Assembly: GCF_951793255.1 (NCBI RefSeq) | Contig: NZ_OX636706.1 | Coordinates: 186,001-250,000 of the forward strand | Length of the DNA: 64,000 bases | DNA from: Desulfovibrio piger | GTDB lineage: Bacteria; Desulfobacterota; Desulfovibrionia; Desulfovibrionales; Desulfovibrionaceae | Reading direction: 5' to 3' | Shown: positions 59,681 to 64,000 of the stretch, piece after piece | How positions within the stretch are numbered: position 1 is the stretch's first letter | Layout of the letters: every line of letters starts with the position of its first letter | The notes under the pieces: generated by a model | The model's input: only the letters and a program-made list of their open reading frames with translations | Told to the model about the DNA's origin: nothing | Databases searched by the model: none | Made by a program: the position numbers and the translations under genes

Positions 59681-60250
59681 ATGACAGCGACCACATCCCT
59701 TGCACAAGCCCTTTCGGCCCAGGACATCATCCGCCATTATGACCTGATGCCCCATGTGGAAGGCGGCCACTACCGGCGCGTCTGGTGCAGCTCGCAGGAT
59801 CTGCAGCCCGAGAGCCTTCCCTGCGGCATCTACGGCAGCCGCCCGTGCAGCACGAGCATCCTGTATCTGTTGCAGGCGGGCGAGCGCTCACGCCTGCACC
59901 GCATCCGCCAGGATGAGTTATGGCATTTCCATCTGGGCGGCCCTTTGCGCCTGTACTGCCTGACCCCTGACGGCAAGGAGCTGGACAGGATACTAGGGGC
60001 CGACATCCTTGCCGGCCAGCATCTGCTGCTGCCCATGCCCGGCGGCTGCTGGTTCGGCGCCGAACCCTGCCCGGGGACGGATTTTTCCCTGGTCTCCTGT
60101 ACGGTGGCGCCGGGCTTCGATTTTCGTGACTTCGAGCTGGCCAAGGCGGCCTGTCTGGTACGCCGCTATCCTTTTGCCAAAGAAGGCATCGAACATTTTT
60201 GCCGGCTGCCTGACGGCTGTCCCGATCCCGGGAAAGGCTACCGGGGATGA
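59681..60250 (+). CDS. cupin-domain protein (DUF985/Cupin_5)
   Basis: The 189-residue protein begins with the Cupin_5 pattern (IIRHYDLMPHVEGGHYRRVW), followed by STSILYLLQAGERSRLHRI and DELWHFHLGGPLRLYCL, in which His ligands sit where the metal would bind, and MPGGCWFGAEP later. The reaction is unknown. The stop overlaps the yigZ start by ATGA, so the two genes form an operon. Confidence 0.9.
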   Translation: MTATTSLAQALSAQDIIRHYDLMPHVEGGHYRRVWCSSQDLQPESLPCGIYGSRPCSTSILYLLQAGERSRLHRIRQDELWHFHLGGPLRLYCLTPDGKELDRILGADILAGQHLLLPMPGGCWFGAEPCPGTDFSLVSCTVAPGFDFRDFELAKAACLVRRYPFAKEGIEHFCRLPDGCPDPGKGYRG

Positions 60251-60876
60251 GCCGCTTCCCCATCCCCGCGGCCGATGCCGCCGCCCCCTTCCAGACCGAG
60301 ATCATCATCCGGCGCAGCCGTTTTTTGACCCACTGCGCGCATACGCCCGGCATGGAAGCCGCCCGCGCCTTCGTGGAGCAGATCCGCACCAAACACGCCG
60401 ACGCCACCCACAACTGCTGGGCTTTCGTGGCCGGGGCTCCGGGACACAGCGGCCAGGTGGGCTTCTCGGATGACGGCGAACCGCACGGCACGGCCGGGCG
60501 CCCCATGCTGCAGGTGCTGCTGCATTGCGGCGTGGGCGAGATCACCATGGTGGTCACGCGCTGGTTCGGCGGCGTCAAACTGGGCACCGGCGGCCTGGTG
60601 CGCGCCTATCAGGATTCGGTGCGCGAGAACCTGGCCACCCTGCCGCTGGCGGAAAAAGTGCCTACCGTGGAGCTGGACGTGCAGCTGGACTATGCCCATC
60701 TGGACCGCCTGCACCGCCTGCTGCCCACCTTCGAGGCCCGCGTCTGCGCCGAGGCCTACGATCAGGCCGCCCGGGTACGCATCTGCCTGCCCGAGGCCCT
60801 GCGCGGCCCCTTCGAGGAAGCCCTCGCCGGACGTACCGACGGCCGCGCCCGCTGTACGCCGGTCGAGGAAGCGTGA
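60247..60876 (+). CDS. yigZ: YigZ/IMPACT-family protein
   Basis: The 209-residue protein has the UPF0029 domain (ATHNCWAFV, FSDDGEPHGTAGRPML, VTRWFGGVKLGTGGLVRAY) at residues 30-130 and a C-terminal ferredoxin-like half. The family may act in translation control or as a peptidase regulator in bacteria; the substrate is unclear. It is co-translated with the cupin gene. Confidence 0.94.
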   Translation: MSRFPIPAADAAAPFQTEIIIRRSRFLTHCAHTPGMEAARAFVEQIRTKHADATHNCWAFVAGAPGHSGQVGFSDDGEPHGTAGRPMLQVLLHCGVGEITMVVTRWFGGVKLGTGGLVRAYQDSVRENLATLPLAEKVPTVELDVQLDYAHLDRLHRLLPTFEARVCAEAYDQAARVRICLPEALRGPFEEALAGRTDGRARCTPVEEA

Positions 60877-61060
60877 GGCAGGGGGCTGCCGCAAGACACG
60901 TCTTGCCGTCCGCCTCAAAGCGTCTCCGGCATATCCACAAGAAGGCTTCCCGCCCGAGCCGGCCCGCGCACCCGGCAGGCGCAGGCCCGTCCGCCTTTTC
61001 AGGCACGCTCCTTCCAGGGGAAGATGGCCAGCAGTCCCCGACCGGGATACGCCCCCCCCC

Positions 61061-61102
61061 AATATAAAAATAAGCCCCGCCTGCTGTCCGGCAGACGGGG
61101 CT
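61061..61102 (-). terminator. terminator after the RND adaptor gene
   Basis: Arms AGCCCCG/CGGGGCT with inner CTGC/GCAG are followed on the minus strand by TTATTTTTATATT, 54 bases past the adaptor stop and before the convergent yigZ gene. Confidence 0.88.
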
Positions 61103-61155
61103 CGTCCATTCTTCAAACTCGGCGGGAGGAGATCCGTTCTCCCCCGGCAGCGTCC

Positions 61156-62238
61156 TTACTGTATCACCTTCACCGGCACATCGGGAGCCAGGCGCACGAT
61201 ACCGTCGATGATGACCTGTTCCCCGGCCTTGAGCTCACCTTCCACCACGCTGATGTCACCAGACTCAAAGAGGATGTTCACCTTGCGGTAAGAGGCCTTG
61301 CCGTCGGCACCGGCCACATAGAGGTAATTTTCCTCACGGCCGCTCTGCACGGCCCGGCTGGGGATGGCCAGGGCCTGGCGCGCCATGCCCAGCGGCAGTT
61401 CCACGGTCACGAACTGGCCAGGCCAGAGGCGACGGTTCTCATTGTCGAAGGTGGCACGCAGCTGGATGGTGCCGGTGGTGGTATCCACGCTGTTTTCCAC
61501 CAGGGTCAGCAGGCCCTTTTCGGTCTGCCCGCCCGTGGGGGTCACGTCCACTTCCACAGGTCCGGCATGCATGCGGTCGAGGATCAGGGAAAGATGCCGC
61601 TCCGGCACCGAAAAGGTCACATAAATGGGCGAAAGGGTGTCGATGCTGACGATGGGGGTGGTATCGGAGCTGCGCACCATATTGCCCTTGTCCACCTTGA
61701 GACCGCCCACACGACCGCTGATGGGCGCGCGCAGGGTACAGTAGGAAAGGTCGAGGGCGGCGCTTTCCACCGCGGCCTTGTCGGCCTGCACGGTGGCGCG
61801 CAGGGCCGCGGCCTCGGTGGCGGTCTGTTCGTAGGCCTCGCGGCTCACATAGCCGTTGCCCACCAGCTTGCCGTAACGGCCCGCATCGTTGGTGGCCTTG
61901 TGCAGCTGGGCCTCGGACTTGGCCAGCTGGCCCTTCTTTTCGCGCAGGGTGGCTTCAAAGGGACGCGTATCGATGGTCAGCAGCACATCGCCTTCCTTCA
62001 CGTCCTGGCCTTCCGTAAAATGCACCTTTTCTATCTCGCCGGTCACACGGGGAGTGAGCCCCACACTGGCGGAAGCCTTGACGTTGCCCACAGCGCCGAG
62101 CACGCGCGGCATGTCCTGCGGCTGTACCGTCATCACATGCACGGGCGCGGCCTGTCTGCCGCCCTGTCCGTCCTTGTCGCCGGAACAGGAGGCCAGCACG
62201 GGGACGAGCAGCAGCAGGAAGATGGCAAGATGTTTCAT
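61156..62238 (-). CDS. RND-type efflux periplasmic adaptor (membrane fusion protein), orphan
   Basis: From the ATG at 62238 the product has 360 residues: a lipoprotein signal (LVPVLASC), a split lipoyl/barrel-sandwich domain (VHFTEGQDVKEGDVLLTID, LDLSYCTLRAPISGRVGGLK), a coiled-coil hairpin and a C-terminal membrane-proximal domain. It should join an inner-membrane RND pump to an outer-membrane channel. The usual pump gene does not follow: the gene ends in a terminator. Its partner must lie elsewhere. Confidence 0.92.
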   Translation of the reverse strand: MKHLAIFLLLLVPVLASCSGDKDGQGGRQAAPVHVMTVQPQDMPRVLGAVGNVKASASVGLTPRVTGEIEKVHFTEGQDVKEGDVLLTIDTRPFEATLREKKGQLAKSEAQLHKATNDAGRYGKLVGNGYVSREAYEQTATEAAALRATVQADKAAVESAALDLSYCTLRAPISGRVGGLKVDKGNMVRSSDTTPIVSIDTLSPIYVTFSVPERHLSLILDRMHAGPVEVDVTPTGGQTEKGLLTLVENSVDTTTGTIQLRATFDNENRRLWPGQFVTVELPLGMARQALAIPSRAVQSGREENYLYVAGADGKASYRKVNILFESGDISVVEGELKAGEQVIIDGIVRLAPDVPVKVIQ

Positions 62239-62377
62239 GGCAGTCCTCACGATTTTCTGAATGATGCCTCAAAAACGTTGCACACCAGACACATCGCGTC
62301 AAGAAAACAAATGTGTGGTCCTGCCCGGGAGCGCTTGCCCTCCCTGCCTTCCCGGACGGACAGCGGCCCCGGGACAA

Positions 62378-62405
62378 TTGACTTTCCCCCCTGTGCGGGC
62401 ATAAT
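62378..62405 (+). promoter_or_regulatory. sigma-70 promoter of speA
   Basis: -35 TTGACT and -10 CATAAT are 16 bases apart, 60 bases before the likely TTG start of speA. Confidence 0.6.
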
Positions 62406-62466
62406 AATCCCGCGGCGGGAGAGCCCGCGAACTCATCCGAAATTTCCGATGCTGGAGGCACAAGAA

Positions 62467-64000
62467 TTGGCAAAAAACCGCGCATTGCAACAGTGGCGGG
62501 TGGAAGATTCCATCGAACTGTACGGTATCCGCAACTGGGGAGCCGGCTTTTTTACGGTGTCCGATGAAGGGGACGTGGTCGTCTGCCCGCAGGGCCCAAA
62601 GGGCCCGCAGATCTCCATACCGGAGATCATCTCCGGCTTGCGTGAACGCGGCTATGACATGCCCGTGCTGCTGCGCGTGGAAAACATCCTGGACTCCCGT
62701 ATCGCCAGCCTGCACGAGTCCTTCCGCAAGGCCATCAAGAACCTGAACTATCAGGGCGAGTACCGCGGCGTCTTCCCCATCAAGGTCAACCAGCAGCAAC
62801 AGGTGGTGGAAAAGATCGCCCAGTTCGGCTCCCGCTACCATCACGGTCTGGAAGTGGGCTCCAAGGCGGAGCTCATCGCCGCCGTCTCCCTGATGCGCGA
62901 TACCGAAGCCTGCATCGTCTGCAACGGTTACAAGGATGAGGAGTTCATCGACCTGGGCCTGCAGGCCCAGCGCCTGGGCTTCAACCTGTTCTTCGTGCTG
63001 GAGATGCCCAGCGAACTGGACGTTCTGCTCTCCCGCAGCCGTGAACTGGGCATCCGCCCCAACATCGGCGTGCGCGCCAAGCTCTCGGTCAAGGCCAGCG
63101 GCCACTGGACCGACTCCGGCGGCGAGCGCTCCACCTTCGGCCTTTCCCCGGCCCAGATCGTGGACGTGGTGGACAAGCTCAAGGCCTGCGACATGCTGGA
63201 CTGCTTCCGCCTGCTGCACTACCACCTGGGCTCTCAGGTCTCCAACATCCGCGACATCCGCACCGGCGTCATGGAAGGCGCGCGCCTTTATGTGGGCCTG
63301 GTGCAGGAAGGCGCGCCCATGGGCTACCTTGACCTGGGCGGCGGTCTGGCCGTGGACTACGACGGCTCGCACACCAATTACATCTCGTCGCGCAACTACA
63401 ATCTGGACGAATACAGCGCCGACATCGTGGAAGCCATCATGAGCATCCTCGACGAGCAGCAGGTGCCGCACCCGCACATCATCACCGAATCCGGCCGCGC
63501 CACCGTGGCCTACTATTCCGTGCTGCTGTTCAACGTGCTGGACGTGAGCGCCGTGGAAGAGGCCCAGCTGCCCGCCGAGCTGCCCGAAGACACCCCCGAG
63601 CCCGTGCTGAACATGCGCGAGGTCTACGGCAACATCAGCCTGCGCAACCTGCAGGAATGCTACAACGACGCCATCTACTACCGTGACGAGATGCGCAAGC
63701 TCTTCTCCACGGGCCGCGTGAACCTGCGCCAGCGTACCCTTTCGGAGCGTTTCTTCTGGGCCATCATCATGCGCATCGCCCAGGAAAAGGTGAAGCTCAA
63801 GACCGTGCCCCGCGACCTGCAGGACATCGACGTGAGCCTGGCCGACATCTACTACGGCAACTTCAGCGTCTTCCAGTCCCTGCCGGACAGCTGGGCCATC
63901 GACCAGCTCTTCCCGGTGATGCCGGTGCACCGCCTCAACGAGTTCCCCTCGCGCCAGGGCATCATCTCGGACATCACCTGTGACTCTGACGGCCGCATCG
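62467..64000 (+). CDS. speA: biosynthetic arginine decarboxylase (partial, C-terminus outside window)
   Basis: The frame starts at a TTG (62467) with GGAGG 7 bases upstream; an ATG 18 bases earlier lacks a good site. About 511 residues are visible. SpeA signatures are QQWRVEDSIELYGIRNWG, the PLP-lysine block GVFPIKVNQQQQVVEKI, GLEVGSKAELIAAV, HYHLGSQVSNIRDI and GGGLAVDYDGS. The PLP enzyme converts arginine to agmatine for polyamine synthesis. The downstream part and any speB partner are not visible. Confidence 0.95.
   Translation, partial: MAKNRALQQWRVEDSIELYGIRNWGAGFFTVSDEGDVVVCPQGPKGPQISIPEIISGLRERGYDMPVLLRVENILDSRIASLHESFRKAIKNLNYQGEYRGVFPIKVNQQQQVVEKIAQFGSRYHHGLEVGSKAELIAAVSLMRDTEACIVCNGYKDEEFIDLGLQAQRLGFNLFFVLEMPSELDVLLSRSRELGIRPNIGVRAKLSVKASGHWTDSGGERSTFGLSPAQIVDVVDKLKACDMLDCFRLLHYHLGSQVSNIRDIRTGVMEGARLYVGLVQEGAPMGYLDLGGGLAVDYDGSHTNYISSRNYNLDEYSADIVEAIMSILDEQQVPHPHIITESGRATVAYYSVLLFNVLDVSAVEEAQLPAELPEDTPEPVLNMREVYGNISLRNLQECYNDAIYYRDEMRKLFSTGRVNLRQRTLSERFFWAIIMRIAQEKVKLKTVPRDLQDIDVSLADIYYGNFSVFQSLPDSWAIDQLFPVMPVHRLNEFPSRQGIISDITCDSDGRI

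Noticed and set aside
62299..63930. 543-codon minus-strand frame opposite speA
   Set aside because: Antisense shadow of speA.

Overview
The window looks like chromosome of a sulfate-reducing deltaproteobacterium of the Desulfovibrio group. It is GC-rich and carries a Tat-exported periplasmic [NiFe] hydrogenase, a rubrerythrin, CbiK-type cobalt chelatase and CobO, a sigma-54 two-component pair and biosynthetic SpeA, a combination typical of Desulfovibrionaceae. The species cannot be fixed from the sequence alone.

Bases 1 to about 21,130 are the right part of a large prophage read almost entirely on the minus strand. From right to left it has a P4/D5-type primase-helicase, a Zn-ribbon/TOPRIM primase, a ParB-methyltransferase fusion, small and large (GpA) terminase, an accessory block (inactive-looking dCTP-deaminase homologue plus membrane protein, BRO-type antirepressor, small unknowns), a lambda-like head module (gpW-, portal B-, protease C with nested Nu3-, D- and E-like), a lysis cassette set inside the head/tail genes, head-tail joining genes and the start of a contractile tail sheath gene cut by the window edge. 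The phage is therefore a myovirus with a lambda-type capsid. Its right end lies against tRNA-Pro; integrase, repressor and the left end are not in the window.

Bases 21,130 to 34,300 are host genes: tRNA-Pro, tRNA-His, murA, a BON lipoprotein, a radical SAM/cobO pair, purM, yccF, an HD protein, an rmlD-like reductase, cbiK with a cysteine-less thioredoxin-fold lipoprotein, and an MFS exporter. Bases 34,538 to 36,870 hold a large unknown protein followed by a CesT-like type III secretion chaperone, preceded by an exact sigma-54 consensus promoter: an orphan effector/chaperone operon. Then come dnaE, queD, the hydrogenase genes hynB-hynA with a maturation protease, and yedF.

Bases 46,984 to 51,590 (minus) form a compact lipid-like biosynthetic island: alpha-oxoamine synthase, hotdog protein, beta-ketoacyl synthase, an unusual acyl carrier protein and a short-chain reductase, all overlapping, with a FabZ-like protein just upstream. 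It suggests an undescribed amino-ketone or sphingoid-like product. Next are a CaCA-family cation exchanger under a yybP-ykoY (Mn2+) riboswitch, a Zn-ribbon/Yip1 membrane protein, a NtrB/NtrC-like pair, an intact IS200/IS605 element, rubrerythrin, a cupin, yigZ, an orphan RND-type adaptor and the start of speA. A family of intergenic hairpin repeats (four copies) sits just 3' of dnaE, queD, the oxoamine synthase and the FabZ-like gene.
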